Source: Salvator merianae
Taxonomy: Eukaryota; Chordata; Lepidosauria; Squamata; Teiidae
DNA length: 64,000 bases
Assembly: GCA_003586115.2 (NCBI GenBank)
Contig: QVOM02000057.1
Coordinates: forward strand, 4,331,147-4,395,146
Direction: 5' to 3'
Made by a program: the position numbers and the translations under genes. The first letter of the stretch is position 1. Each line of letters begins with the position of its first letter. Positions 1-11,639 of this stretch are shown piece after piece. The notes below the pieces were generated by a model. The model was not told the origin of the DNA, did not search any database, and saw only the letters and a list, made by a program, of their open reading frames with translations.

Positions 1-209
1 CCAAACCAAATACTCACCCACTTCTGTGCTCTGATTCACACACAGACAAGCAGAGGTGTCCCAAAAGGCCCAGACAAGCGCATGAATGCAGACAAACCTT
101 CATCATATCTGACCTTCAAGCGGAAGCCCCGTGTTTGCGAGGAATAACAATCGGGGACCATAAAATGGTACACTGAAGTCGGTGCACGTGTGTGTGGTAT
201 TGGTGTGTG

Positions 210-215
210 AATAAA
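210..215 (+). terminator. Candidate polyadenylation signal of a convergent left-hand gene
   Basis: AATAAA on the plus strand at the left edge. In the human block the gene SLC50A1 lies tail-to-tail with DPM3, so this could end its 3'UTR. No coding sequence of that gene is visible in the window, so this is a weak guess from synteny. Confidence 0.2.
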
Positions 216-244
216 ATATTTTTCAGTAGGCCAGCCTTTCTCCT

Positions 245-250
245 TTTATT
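245..250 (-). terminator. Candidate DPM3 polyadenylation signal
   Basis: AATAAA on the minus strand, about 500 bp beyond the DPM3 stop codon. It is the first canonical hexamer I found downstream of the gene. Assignment to DPM3 is inference. Confidence 0.35.
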
Positions 251-756
251 CAAGACCACCAAAACCATGAGTGGTTACTGCACCTTAACGGCAGGGAATT
301 CCTTGAGGGGTTTTTTTTTGTGGCAATGCGAGGAGTCCATTATTTATGTCTCTGCTTCTTCCGAAGCTACACAGCCTCGCTGGGTGGCACGGAAGCAAAA
401 ACTGCAAATAACGTCCCTTCTGTTTAAGAGCATGATGCTTATTGCTTTGTGTTGTTCAGGGAAATCCAGGGCTTTGCAGGAACTCGTCACCTTCCTTTCG
501 GGCTCGACGGCCGAGCCGACTTCACCGGTTCGCCGTGAGGGGGAGAAATGGAGGGGGAGGCGAATAGCATCTACGGCTTTGAGTTCTTTGGAGGAAAGGA
601 AAGCCTATCGTTGCAAAAAATAAGTCTAGCAAATATTTTTATATGTTCCAAGCAGACCGGAAGACCGAAAAAGCGTCAGCGGACCCAAGTCACTTGCTTT
701 GGCATCCGCTTATTGGTCCCAGTAGAAGGGCACACTCAGTTTCTGTGATGGCTGGA

Positions 757-1038
757 TCAGAACCGCAGGCCACGGCGGGCAAGATCCTGCCGGGCCTCTC
801 GGATCTGTTCCTGCAGTTCTACAGCCGCCCCTTCGCAGTCGTTGAAGGTGGCTAAGCGATACCCGACAATGCCAAGGGAATAGCAGCCAAACGATACCAG
901 CAGATACGTGGGCATTGGCCACACCACCTGGTGCCAGGGTGAGGCCAGTGGGGTGAGCCCCAGAAGGTCCAGGGTTAGGGTGACCCAGCCAGCACCTAGG
1001 AGGGCCAGAATCCAGAGCCACTGCAAGAGCTTCGTCAT
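757..1038 (-). CDS. DPM3: DPM3, dolichol-phosphate mannosyltransferase subunit 3
   Basis: A 93-codon frame runs from ATG at 1038-1036 to TGA at 759-757. It matches vertebrate DPM3 (92 aa in human) along its length. Two hydrophobic segments (about residues 5-30 and 40-62) are followed by a charged C-terminal helix ending in the conserved [12 protein letters not shown]3 is a small ER membrane protein that anchors and stabilises the catalytic subunit DPM1, supporting Dol-P-Man synthesis for N-glycans, O-mannose and GPI anchors. A splice acceptor (TTGGCAG) ends at 1046, seven bases before the ATG, so the 5'UTR is probably spliced and all coding sequence lies in one exon. The frame stays open upstream to an ATG at 1119, but that crosses the acceptor; the internal ATG matches the standard family start. 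Orientation relative to KRTCAP2 matches human. Confidence 0.95.
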   Translation of the reverse strand: MTKLLQWLWILALLGAGWVTLTLDLLGLTPLASPWHQVVWPMPTYLLVSFGCYSLGIVGYRLATFNDCEGAAVELQEQIREARQDLARRGLRF

Positions 1039-1681
1039 GGTGAACCTGCCAAGGAAGAAGAACAGAAGTGGCCCTGAGTAAGTTTTCTGGGCACACGGAG
1101 CTGACTGTGTTCTCCACACCGCAGGGCATGGCTCTCCATGGAGTTAAAATCGGTGCAGTGCTCTCTACCAGAACATGGTTTTATACAGCCTCTGTGGTTC
1201 CAAAGAGCAGCAGTTCAACAGGTGCAGCTGCTCTTCTGGTCCTTAGCTGGAATCTCCATAACTGTTCATGCAAAAGGGAGGGTGCAGGGAACAATTGGAG
1301 TTACGTAGAGTTTCACTCCAGGGTGGCTACACCCTGTGAGCAGAGAATGAAATTTCATCGTGTGCCATAGTATGGCAGCCCTTCAGGGTGTTCTAAGAGC
1401 ACCTACCTGAGCTGTTGAGCCCGTGAATTTCTTTCCTGGGGAGGGAGGGGTGGGGAGGGAGGGAGGGATGGGCCCACCCCAGGCCACACCTAGGTGCTCA
1501 GACCTCTCAGTCCCTTTCCTCCTGTTTCTGCCACGCTGCTCGTTTTCGGTTCGGGCTTGGCTAACGCGTGTCAAATCCACTGTGCTTCCCTGAGGTCAGA
1601 TTTCACGTGGGTTTGCCCAAAACTGCCGCCTTCTAGAGTCTCACCCTACCCTTAGCTGACCTCTGGGGCCATTTCTGTCTT

Positions 1682-1880
1682 AAGAACATAAGAGGAGCCC
1701 TGCTGGATCAGGCCACAGCCCATCTAGTCCAGCATCCCGACTTGCACAATGTCCCACCAATTGCTTCTGGGCATCTCAAGCAGAAGCCAAAGGCAAAACC
1801 TTCACTTGCTCTTGAATCCCTGCAAATGGCCTTGAGAGGCATCCTGCCTGTCTCTCCAACCTGGAAGCAGTACCTTGCNC
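1682..1880 (+). repeat. Dispersed repeat family R1 (begins AAGAACATAAGAGGAGCC)
   Basis: First of about ten copies in this window of a roughly 220 bp element. It starts AAGAACATAAGAGGAGCC, includes CATCTCAAGCAGAAG and CTGCAAATGGCCTTGAGAGG, and ends near GTACCTAGGCATCC. I do not recognise the family name; it is a reptile-type interspersed repeat. Position 1879 is an ambiguous base. Confidence 0.8.
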
Positions 1881-2979
1881 CTCTGCTTCACCAGCAGCAA
1901 CTGGCACTCTGCTTCCAGTTTCTGCCACTTTCCCTCCCAGCTTGGAAAAAAGCAGCAGTGGGAGGCTGGCTAGTGTGGCCAAGGCAAGGGGATGATGGGA
2001 GCTGTAGTTTCCAGCCAGAGTGGCTGGGGCCACGTGACATTTGCGGACCCTCTGCACCTGTTGAGCACCCATTTTGGATCAGATCCAAGGGAGATTTGTG
2101 GGTGTCCCTCAAAGGCCCCAACACGCAGGGGATTTGGATTCTTCCAAGTACACCTTGCGTGGGCTGGCTGCTCCTGAGCCCAGCCACTTTGGGGGGCCCT
2201 ATATCAGCTGCCTTCGAGGCGGCCCTCCTGATGCTGAACTCCAGTTCCCATCATCCAGTGCGACCATGGCTGCCTCCAGATGGCAAGAGGAAAATGTGGA
2301 TCCTGCTTAGATCACACAATTATCTCTCCCAGTCCCTACCAAACAGAAGGGCAAAATCATGGGGCAAGAGCCCAGGCCCTTACCTTGTCTGGCACTGTTC
2401 CCACAATGGCGTGGTGGGTACTTCCAGGTATTTCAATGACGCAAAATACCCAGACAGGTGCACGTGTTGGCCCCGTGGACATTTTTGGCCCTTGCCCGGT
2501 GGGCATTTCCAGGCCAAATATCGCTGGACCTAGCATCCAGACAAGGTCAGAAATATTAATATTTTCGGAAAAATCTGTGGGTTGGGCGTTGATTTTTCCG
2601 GAATAACGATATGCTGGGATTTCACCCCCATACCCCAGAGCTATTCAACGGATACGAGTGGCAGTGACAATATAGGGCCAGGATAATCCTGGGTCTTAGG
2701 CGCCGCCTGCCCGCAGCCCAAGACGCAGGAGCAATGGAAGCAGAAATTCAACCACATCTGGAGTTCTGCTTTCAACGCACTTTCAGTGCGCAGCATTCGC
2801 TCGTGTTCTCCCAAATCTTTCCCAGATTTTAGCCACAATTTTCTTTTAATATTCCCCCTCCCCTCCAACGCCCGCTCTCCAGCGCAGCTCTTTCCGTTGC
2901 CATTGCATCAAAATACAGAAAACCTACCTAAAGCTCCTTCCCTAAGATTCTGCTGTTCTTCTTTCCCTGGGACTCCTGT

Positions 2980-3090
2980 CGCTCGCGCGGTGACGTCACC
3001 GCCCGTTCCAAGCCAATCCCTGGCTCTTCTCGGTCCCATCCCCAGACCGCGGGCCACGATGCATGCCGGGAAAGGTAGTTTCTCCTCCCC
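2980..3090. promoter_or_regulatory. CpG-containing promoter-like segment, candidate DPM3 upstream promoter
   Basis: A short GC-rich stretch contains a CRE palindrome TGACGTCA (about 2991-2998), a CCAAT box (about 3012) and a GCATGCCGGGAAAGGTAGTT segment near 3061 that resembles a ZNF143/Staf site. It sits about 2 kb upstream of the DPM3 coding exon, whose 5'UTR appears spliced. A minus-strand donor-like CAG/GTAGGT near 1402-1410 could end an untranslated exon. Assignment is inference. Confidence 0.4.
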
Positions 3091-3423
3091 CTGCTGCTGC
3101 TGCTGCTGCTCTGGTCCTTTTCAAGCTATAAGTAGCTGGCATTTTTCTTCATCTCCTTCGGAAACAACTTGGCAGCGACCTACCGCTGCTTCATCGTCTT
3201 TGCCCAGGTCCACTCGTTTTGAACTACAGCCCCCTTGATCCTCAGCCAGAGAAAAAAAAAGATGTTTGCAAAATGTGTTTCTCCAGATCAAAAAAAGATC
3301 GCTTTTGTTTTGCTTTTGAGCCCTGGCAGTTAGGCAAACATGAGATGAAAAACACCTGAAGATTTTAAAATTAATTTAGGAAGAAAACCATTGAGCGTGA
3401 TCATAGTCCTGCTAACCTAGGTC

Positions 3424-3865
3424 CATGGAGTCTGGGAAGGGCTGTAGCTCAGTGGTAGAGCAAAATGCCCGGAAAGCAGAGTCTTGTTAGTTCAATCCCC
3501 AGCCTCTCCCTGGAAATTGGCAATGGCAAACCACTTCTGTATCCCTGCCAAGAAAACTGCAGAGAGGGACTGTGAGGGGTTGTAGGTCTCAGTGGTAGAG
3601 CAAACTGCCTGAAAAGCAGGAGGTTGCTGGTTCAATCCTCAGCCTCTCCCTGGAAATTGGCAATGGCAAACCACTTCTGTATCCCTGCCAAGAAAACTGC
3701 AGAGAGGGGCCCATGGAGTCATCATAGCTCAGTAGCAGAGCAAAATGCCTGGAAATTAGAGAGCTGTCAATTTAATTCCCAGTCTCTCCCCGGAAACAGG
3801 GAATGGCAAACCACTTCTCTATCTCTGCCAAGAAAACTGCCCACGGCGGTGCCCATGCAGTCATG
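3424..3865 (+). repeat. Tandem trimer of a tRNA-derived SINE
   Basis: Three consecutive units of about 145 bp. Each carries an A-box-like TAGCTCAGTGGTAGAGC, a B-box-like GGTTCAATCC, and a downstream body CCTGGAAATTGGCAATGGC ... CTGCCAAGAAAACTGCAGAG. The box spacing is that of a tRNA gene, but the body and dispersed copies show it is a SINE rather than a tRNA gene. Confidence 0.85.
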
Positions 3866-4789
3866 ACTCAGGAGTACCCGATAACAATATTGCTGACCTT
3901 AGGATGTCAAAATTCACAGGCTTCAGTCCTGGCAAAGATCCTAATGCCTGCCCAGCACCGTCGTTTATGAAGTCAGATTGGGAACTGGCATTGTAGCTGG
4001 GAACCAGCCCACCAGAGATTCTCACTGGTTTGCCTGCCAGCGTGTGACATATCAAATAGGCTCTGCGCCCAGACAGGGGCAGCAAGTCATCGGGGCATCC
4101 ACAGTTCAGGACTGAATCCCCAGGGGGAAGTGGGGAGCCTGTCCCACACACCCAGAGAGGTTGGCACACGGAATCCCCAAGGGGAAAAAAAAGAGATTGT
4201 ACCAGTTCTGTCCTTATGATGCTCTTCATTTCAGCTGTATTTATGTTTGGTCCTTTGACTTGGCTCCTTGGTGATAAATAGGAGTCATCAGGAAAAGGTT
4301 TAAGTAAACAACAGGTTTAAATAAAAGATTTAAAGAATAAATCCGCTGTCCACCTTTTTTCCCACTCCCGAGACACCCAAGTCTAAACAGAGGGATAAAC
4401 ACTCCTTTAATCTGGGGTAAATTCCAGAAATCAACACCGGAGGAAACAGGAGAGATATTTTTTCCCCTGCTTTGTGGTTCTGTGGAAGAATGGAGGTGGC
4501 TTTTCGCAGGAAGCATCTGGTTTCCTCTGTGTCCGGCAAAGGCTGGGATTTCAGGCCATAGCTGAAAAAGAAATTGGCAAGATGTGTGATTCAGGATGTC
4601 CATCATGGGAGGCCAGAAAACTAAAGGAGACAGATTGGATCAGCACCACCATGGGTACAGTCATAGCTGAGTATGGGTTTGGGGGTGGGGAATTTGGAAA
4701 AGAACAAATCAAAAGCTGCAATAAAATGTTGCAGCATGAAATGCTTTTGTCTAGAGGCAGGCAGGCAGCCAGCTTGCCTCTTTTGGAAT

Positions 4790-4955
4790 GTTCCAGAAGC
4801 CTCCTGCCTGTCTCTCCATCCTGGAGGCAGTATCCAGGTCATGGCCCATCTAGTCCAGCATCTCATCCCACACAGTGGCCTATCAGTTCCTTCTGGGCAT
4901 CTCAAGCAGAAGACGAAGGCAAAACCATCACCTACCCTCGACTCCCTGTAAACGG
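4790..4955 (+). repeat. Dispersed repeat R1, internal fragment
   Basis: Shares the GCCCATCTAGTCCAGCAT, CATCTCAAGCAGAAG and CTCCCTGTAAACGG blocks with the other R1 copies, but is rearranged at its left end. Confidence 0.7.
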
Positions 4956-5329
4956 ACTTTGGGGGACCCCTCCCGAAAGTGCAATTCTTTCCTTTAATGG
5001 GTTCCAAAGTGTGCTGGGGAGAGGGGATTTACTCCATGTCATTTTGCCCCCCCAATCCGATCTGTGGGGCCGAAAATCTGCAAGGAGAATGGGATCTGGG
5101 GATTCCCCCAAAGGTGCAGGATCCACCCCGCTTAGCAAGCCAGCCAGTGCCGGGCTGAAGGAGACGCGCGGCAGACGCTCCTTCTAGCTGGGAGGCCCGT
5201 CCAGGTTTGCTAGTTTCAGCATTTTCGTAAGCTTCCCCCCTCCGCCCCCACCAGCTTCCCTCAGGGAGACTCTGGGTAATTAAGCACATTTTTGGACAAG
5301 AGCCCTCAGGGTGAAGACAGCAAGACTAC

Positions 5330-5806
5330 AGCTGTGTACCTTGCAGAGGCTCCTGGAAGGTCACCTGGATTTCGCAAGAAGGGAAAGAGGTCGCAGAAGC
5401 AACCAACATGAGCTTGGACAAATTTTGGGGGGCAATAGAGAACAAAAGGGCCTGGCGTGGGGTGGTCCACAGGGTCACAAAGAGCCAGACGTGACAAAGC
5501 AACTGACCAACAACAAAGGAAATCGACCCTGACCGTTCACTGGAAGGACAAATCCTGAAGCTGGAGCTCAAATACCTTGACCACATCATGAGAAGACAGG
5601 ACTCCTTGGAAAAGGCCCTGATGCGTGGAAAGGTGGAAGGCAAAAGGAGGAAGGGACTGGCAGAGGCTGAGATGGATAGATTGGGTCATGAAGGCAATGG
5701 ACATGAGCTTGGGCAGACTTCAGGAGACAGTGGAGGCCAGGAGGGCCTAGTGTGCTGCGGTCCAGGGGGTCACGAAGAGTCACACACGGCTGAACAACTG
5801 ATATAA
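5330..5806 (+). mobile_element. BovB (RTE-clade) LINE 3' remnant, two consecutive tails
   Basis: The plus strand encodes remnants typical of the BovB ORF C-terminus: a YLDHIMRRQDSLEKAL segment, then a basic GKVEGKRRKG stretch, with the tail GGTCACGAAGAGTCACACA near 5767. A shorter, similar tail (GGTCACAAAGAGCC, about 5472) lies just upstream, so two tails are adjacent. The frame is decayed and lacks the polymerase core. BovB is known for a patchy distribution in squamates, ruminants and some other lineages attributed to horizontal transfer. Squamate SINEs share this tail, so the first copy could be a SINE. Confidence 0.75.
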
Positions 5807-5831
5807 GCTGGGCTTGGGCTGTAATAAATGT

Positions 5832-6560
5832 GGATGGATGGATGGATGGATGGATGGATTGGATGGTTGCTTGGTTGATTGATTGATNNNNNNNNNNNNN
5901 NNNNNNNNNNNNNNNNNNNNNNNNNNNNNNNNNNNNNNNNNNNNNNNNNNNNNNNNNNNNNNNNNNNNNNNNNNNNNNNNNNNNNNNNNNNNNNNNNNNN
6001 NNNNNNNNNNNNNNNNNNNNNNNNNNNNNNNNNNNNNNNNNNNNNNNNNNNNNNNNNNNNNNNNNNNNNNNNNNNNNNNNNNNNNNNNNNNNNNNNNNNN
6101 NNNNNNNNNNNNNNNNNNNNNNNNNNNNNNNNNNNNNNNNNNNNNNNNNNNNNNNNNNNNNNNNNNNNNNNNNNNNNNNNNNNNNNNNNNNNNNNNNNNN
6201 NNNNNNNNNNNNNNNNNNNNNNNNNNNNNNNNNNNNNNNNNNNNNNNNNNNNNNNNNNNNNNNNNNNNNNNNNNNNNNNNNNNNNNNNNNNNNNNNNNNN
6301 NNNNNNNNNNNNNNNNNNNNNNNNNNNNNNNNNNNNNNNNNTGGATGGATGGATGGATGGTTGGATGGATGGATGGATGGATTGGATGGTTGATTGGTTG
6401 GTTGATTGATTGATTGATTGATTTGATGGTTGGTTGGTTGGTTGGTTGGATGGATGGATGGATGGATGGATGGATGGTTGGTTGGTTGGTTGGTTGGTTG
6501 GCTGGTTGGCCGGTTGATTGATTAGTTGATTGGTTGGATGGATGATTGGTTGGTTGATAT
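5832..6560 (+). repeat. GGAT/GGTT microsatellite with internal assembly gap
   Basis: Runs of GGAT, GGTT and GATT flank both sides of a stretch of N (5888-6341). The array starts about 25 bp after the BovB tail. Its true length is unknown. Confidence 0.9.
5888..6341. other. Assembly gap (N)
   Basis: 454 undetermined bases inside the tetranucleotide array. Confidence 0.99.
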
Positions 6561-7639
6561 AGTGTGGGTTAGGTGAGCTTAGCTAGAAGTAGCTATATAG
6601 CAGGGTGCGCAGACACGCTCTTACGTAAAATTGCCTGCAAATCTGCGCTCCCCAGCACCAGCCTATGGTCAAGAAGAGCTGGGGATGACTCAATGAGTAA
6701 GCAACAACAGAAATATAAACAAACAAACATCAACAAGAACATTCTTTGCTGGCAGTCAAACCTTCACCAACCCTTCCAATCCGGGCCTGTTTAACAACCC
6801 TGCATCCTAAGCCCTTCAGAGGAAAAAAACCAGAGTCGAAAATGATCTGGCTTCTTTCAAAACACCAAGTAAATGAAGTCTATGCCTGGGCCTGTTCCTA
6901 CCTGCCCGGTTTTCCTAGGATTTTCCTGGCTGCGCGTGCAGGTTGAAACATACATTGCTAGCACATCTTTTTCTCAGGCCCAGAGAAAGGGGGCGGCGCG
7001 CCACCCGTTTTCTCCAAGATACCCGTTCTGATTTCCCATTGTGCGAGCCAGACGGTGCTGACGGAAGGCATCAGGGTGATTCCAACGTGGGTTTATTTGG
7101 GGATGAAGGTTGATACGGTTCCCACAGAGTCCTGGGTTTGCACAAAACAGATATGTGGTTTTTCAAAATGTTTCGCCCCCTGTTAAACATCAGCCACGCT
7201 TTTTTGGAGGAGAGTTCCTCTACATGTTTCTGTTGGAAATAAAAACAAAAACACAAATTCAGTGGGGCTTTGTCCTCCAAAATCAGATGCATCTCAGAGT
7301 AGCATTTTCTCCAGGCGTCCTCACCTTTCCGTCGCAGCTCCGGTTAGCTTTGTGGTTTTCCCTCACAAACCCCCGAGGCGGGCAGGTAACTCATCTGTTG
7401 TTGTCTCCCAAAACAGTGAGACAGACAGACAGACAGACAGACTCTGAGTAAACTCCCTGAATTCTGAAACACAGCATCCAGCTGTGCGTCAGCAGCGTTG
7501 TCTGAAATCTGAGAAGGAAAAGGGGATTTTAGGACAAAGTATGGGCAAAAAGGTCTGAGGAGTAAACAGAAGACAGAGGAGACACACCACAGCAGCTATA
7601 TGGTGTATCAATGGCTGCTAGAATGGATGATCTTCCTCC

Positions 7640-7900
7640 CTAGCAAATGTTTTGACTCTTATATCTTGCTTTTCTCCCAGAAAGCTCAAGGCAGTAAGCT
7701 GTTTGTTCACTCTCCTTTTGTGCTCACCACAACCTTGCGAGACAGGCGTCATTGACCGACCCAAAGTCCCCCAGTGAACTTTCACTGCCAAGGGAGGATT
7801 TGAACTCTGAGCTCTGGAAACCTGGCCTGATATTCTAACCTCAGAATCATGTGGTCTCTTGAGTATTCTTTGCCCTTGTACTTTATCCTCACAGCCACCA
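7640..7900 (-). repeat. MIR-like CORE-SINE fragment
   Basis: The layout CACAACCTTGCGAGACAGG ... AAAGTCCCCCAGTGAACTTT ... GGATTTGAACTCTGAGCTC is the reverse orientation of a tRNA-derived CORE-SINE of MIR type. Similar fragments lie at 8620-8800, 9940-10060, 13510-13575, 24180-24335 and 24770-24903. Confidence 0.55.
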
Positions 7901-7940
7901 TGTGAGGTAGGATAGACCGAGAGGTAATTGTGTTCCCAGA

Positions 7941-8222
7941 AGAACATAAGAGGAGCCCTGCTGGATGAGGCTACGGCCCATCCAGTCCAGCATCCTGTCT
8001 CACACAGTGGCCCATCAATTGCTTCTGGGCATCTCAAGCAGAAGATGGAAAAACTTTCACCTGTTCTCAACTCCCTGCAAATGGCCTTGAGAGGCCTCCT
8101 GCCTGTCTCTCCAACCCTGAAGTGGTACCTAAGCATCCATTCTAGCAGCCATTGATACACCTGTCCTCCATGAATTGTCAATAAGAACATAAGAGGAGCC
8201 CTGCTGGATCAGGCCACAACCC
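7941..8222 (+). repeat. Dispersed repeat R1, full copy plus truncated second copy
   Basis: A full R1 unit (7941-8165) is followed at 8183 by a second AAGAACATAAGAGGAGCC start that is cut off after about 40 bp. Confidence 0.8.
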
Positions 8223-9333
8223 AATAAAAATATTTATAATTGATAACATTCAGTGTGGGTCAAAGAACAACTTTCAAAAATACAAATAAAACAAGCAAAA
8301 CATTCCTCGTTAGAAGAATGTAAGACCATAAACATTTAAAGAGAGCTTCAGTGCCCCCAATATCACGAACAGATAACTTACAGAGATATTTGCAGGGGTT
8401 TGTCCCTGCAAGAGCGACAGATTTTACGAGCTGCTGAGAAAAAGTCAATATTCTTAGTCAAAACAGAGGATTGGATTTCTAAAAACAGTTTACTATAAAA
8501 ATCACCAGGCGTAGCTGGATATTTAACTACACGGGGGGAAATATTAGTTCATTCCTGAGGTGTCATAAAAAGGTCAGAAGAACAGTTGCCAAGTTTTATG
8601 TATTTATGGCCCTTGTTATCTCACTTCCTCCTCAAGGAGCTCAGAAGGATCAATTTGACTTTTCTGCTTCCCCTGTCTCAACTGTCGCTCCACAACAACC
8701 TTGTAAGGTAGACCAAGCTGAGTCAGTCGCTGGCCAACCACGACCCAGCAGGTCGCCTTGATAATTGGGGATTCGACTCCCATTTCCTCCAGTTTGAATC
8801 TGAAACATGAACCATGAAGTCACAAAAAAGTCCCCCCATGACCAGATGGACACCTCGGCAAGAGGCATCATTATTGCCCCTTTGGCATGCCAGCTTCCTT
8901 CCTTTCTCTCTCTTTTTCCTTTTTTGCAGAAACTGGCTGAGAAGCAGGAAGGAACAAGCTCAGTTTTCAGCAGAAAATCTTCAGCGATCGGCTGACACAG
9001 GTCAGGCAGTGGAGCAGAGGTTCTTGTTACAAAATAAACAGCAGCTTTGGAAGGCTTTGCTTTGGAATGCAGTTGTGCAGAGAAACAATCCGCTCCCCAC
9101 TTTGCCTGCAGCTAAATGCCCTCTCTGCCAGGTTGGTATTTTCCTTCCCCAGAGCTGGTGGCAAAGGGTCAGAGGCGAAGGCTGCCGGACGTTGGCAGGG
9201 CCAGGTTGCCATTTGACACTCCCTGGGGCAGACGGTTGGGGGCGCTGGAAGAAGGGGAAGCCAAATCTATCTTCGCTCGAGTGAAAACTTGCTCTCCTGG
9301 GCTGAAACGCAAGAAGAGCAGAGCTCACGGACA

Positions 9334-9640
9334 AAAGAACATAAGAGGAGCCCTGCTGGATTAGGCCTCGGCCCATCTGGGCAGCATCCTGCATCACACA
9401 GCAGCCCACCAGTCGCTTGGGCATCCCGAACAGAAGACGAAGGCGAAACCTTCATCTGTTCTTGACTCCCTGCAAATGGCCTTTAGAGGCATCCTGCCTG
9501 TCTCTCCACCAGCACCTAGGCATCCATTCTAGATAAGACCATAAGAGGAGCCCTGCTGGATCAGACCACAGCCCAACTGGTCCAGCATCCTGGACACACA
9601 AAGCCTTTCCCAGATAATGGGGTCTGTCTTCCTGTACTCC
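9334..9640 (+). repeat. Dispersed repeat R1, two head-to-tail copies
   Basis: R1 units start at 9334 and about 9536; the second is incomplete. Head-to-tail pairing recurs for this family in the window. Confidence 0.8.
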
Positions 9641-9894
9641 GGGGAAAGGGTTTGCAACAGGTATTGCTGTTTGCACTGAGGTCACTACTGCAATGGGAAA
9701 AGACGCATAAATATGGAATTAAAGCTAAAATAAAACATGCCTAGTTTATGTCCCCTTCCTTCTAACAAGCATCCCTTCACTTTTTAAAAAGATTTTACAC
9801 AGAACTAGGCAATGCCTTAACAACCCAGATCTCTGTCTGTCTTGTAGCACCCCCTACCGGCATCCGTGGGACATTGCAAAGGCACCCATAACAA

Positions 9895-10265
9895 CGCATC
9901 ATTGCTTTGTTGTTACTGGTACTGTATTTGTTTATGGCTTTCAAACCCTGCCTTTCCTCTAAAGAGCGCAGGCAGCACACGCCATTGTATTCCACTCCGC
10001 TTTGTCATCCACAACAACCCTGCACGACGGCCCTCAGAGGAAGCCAAGCATCAAAGGCCTGGGTGAACAGGTATGTTTTAATCAGGTGCCAAAAACTAGA
10101 TACTGTAGGCAGCCTGGCAAACTTCCGGAGGGAAGTTATTCCAAAGCCTGGGGGCCACCACAGAAAAGGCCAATTGTCCTGCGCAAAAGCGCAGTTACTA
10201 GAAACATTGTAGTGTAGTAGCTAGAGGATCAGTGAGTAAAAGGTGTGCTACAGAAAGGGGCAACA
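9895..10265 (+). repeat. Interspersed repeat with LINE-tail-like features
   Basis: Carries the GAAGTTATTCCAAAGCCTGG and GCCACCACAGAAAAGGCC blocks that recur at 31660-32110, 36290-36460 and 59420-59745. Probably a non-LTR retroelement 3' region (L2/CR1-like); the family is not certain. Confidence 0.5.
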
Positions 10266-11099
10266 CCCTTACAGATACATCTCCACCAGAGATGGCATGT
10301 AGAGTCTGCAGAAGAGGAACTTGTAGAGGATGCCTTTCAGCCTCATTTGCAATTACCCGGCTGCTCTATGATCATGGGGTATGAGGCGAGTTTTGTCAGA
10401 GGTAGAGAATAACCTCCTGGCATAGTTCTTGAGATATGAAAACAGGCCTCTGCCCTGAGGCCCTTACAATTGACAACACAATACACTGGAGAATAGGAGG
10501 AGGCAGCATAGGAGAGTAGGCGAAAGTAAACAACAGAAGATGTCTGCTTTTTACAGCATTTTCCAAACAGCGTTTTCCACAAGGCTGAGGAAATACAGGA
10601 GGGGCGAAAGATCTTGCAGAGAGGTGGGTTTGAGAGATTTCAAACAGAAAACCTCAAACGCAGGGTCTGTAAGGCCTTTCTCGGCACGAAGGCAGACAGG
10701 CGTTTGAGGAAGGTTTTTCGACAAGCAAAACAACAAAGGTTATTGGCACGGACAAGCCAAGGAAACCACCAGGGACGGCCAAGTTGAAATGAAAGCAAAG
10801 GTTGCAAAATACCGTGCAAGCCCAGAATCCATCTTCTCTCCATCTGCTGTCAAGCTTTTGTTACGGAGATCCTCTAAATTCCCTCTGCTAGAATTTTCTC
10901 AGTATATCAGTCAGGAGGCCTGACTTCTGCATTCAGCAAAGAAATGTTGGGAGGAAAGTTTATTTTTTAAAAAAAATCTACACTATTTTAACAGCATAAA
11001 ACAGAGAAACCCTCAGTGTTGACTGCTTTTTATTAGGATTTTTCTCCCCCTATGCACAATAAGTTATTGGGAGATTTGCCTAACAAGACCATGAAGTCT

Positions 11100-11131
<32 letters not shown>

Positions 11132-11639
11132 CCCACTATAATTCCTTGTTTACAGGGAATATAAAGAATACTGAATTTATATGGAAATATAGTATTATAT
11201 AGGAACAAGGAAGGGAGACAATTGCCAGTAAGAAACACAGCAAAGAAATGTTGGGAGGAAAGTTTTTTTCTTCTAATTGTTCTAAATAAAAATTATTTCC
11301 TGCTGTTTTGGACCCCACTATTGTCTCAGGCGTACATTTTTAAACCTGGGGCATGCAGGAGTTATTTTGTAGCTCTGAGATCAAGATTGTGTACGGTTCC
11401 TTGATTGTTGTTAAGAAAACATGGTGTAATATGTATGATAAATAAAGTAGATTGGATAACTACTTCTGCATTATATGTCCCTTGACAGAAGTGTCTCTGT
11501 TTGTCACAACGCCCTGGGCGTAGATGGTGCTAATTAAATAAAATAATGAAGGGGATATGCTTTCTCAAAAGACAGCTAGCTAAGTCTTGTGACTCAAGAA
11601 TCAGGCTAGACCCTAGACCCTAGTCCATGATGCAGCACC

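Noticed and set aside
710..1129. 139-residue minus-strand frame overlapping DPM3
   Set aside because: Shadow frame; the overlapping frame matches DPM3 along its full length.
3430..3510. tRNA gene
   Set aside because: A- and B-box-like sequences are present, but the same unit recurs in dimers and trimers with a shared non-tRNA body, so it is a SINE.
5879..6413. Frames running through N
   Set aside because: They consist of undetermined bases flanked by tetranucleotide repeats.
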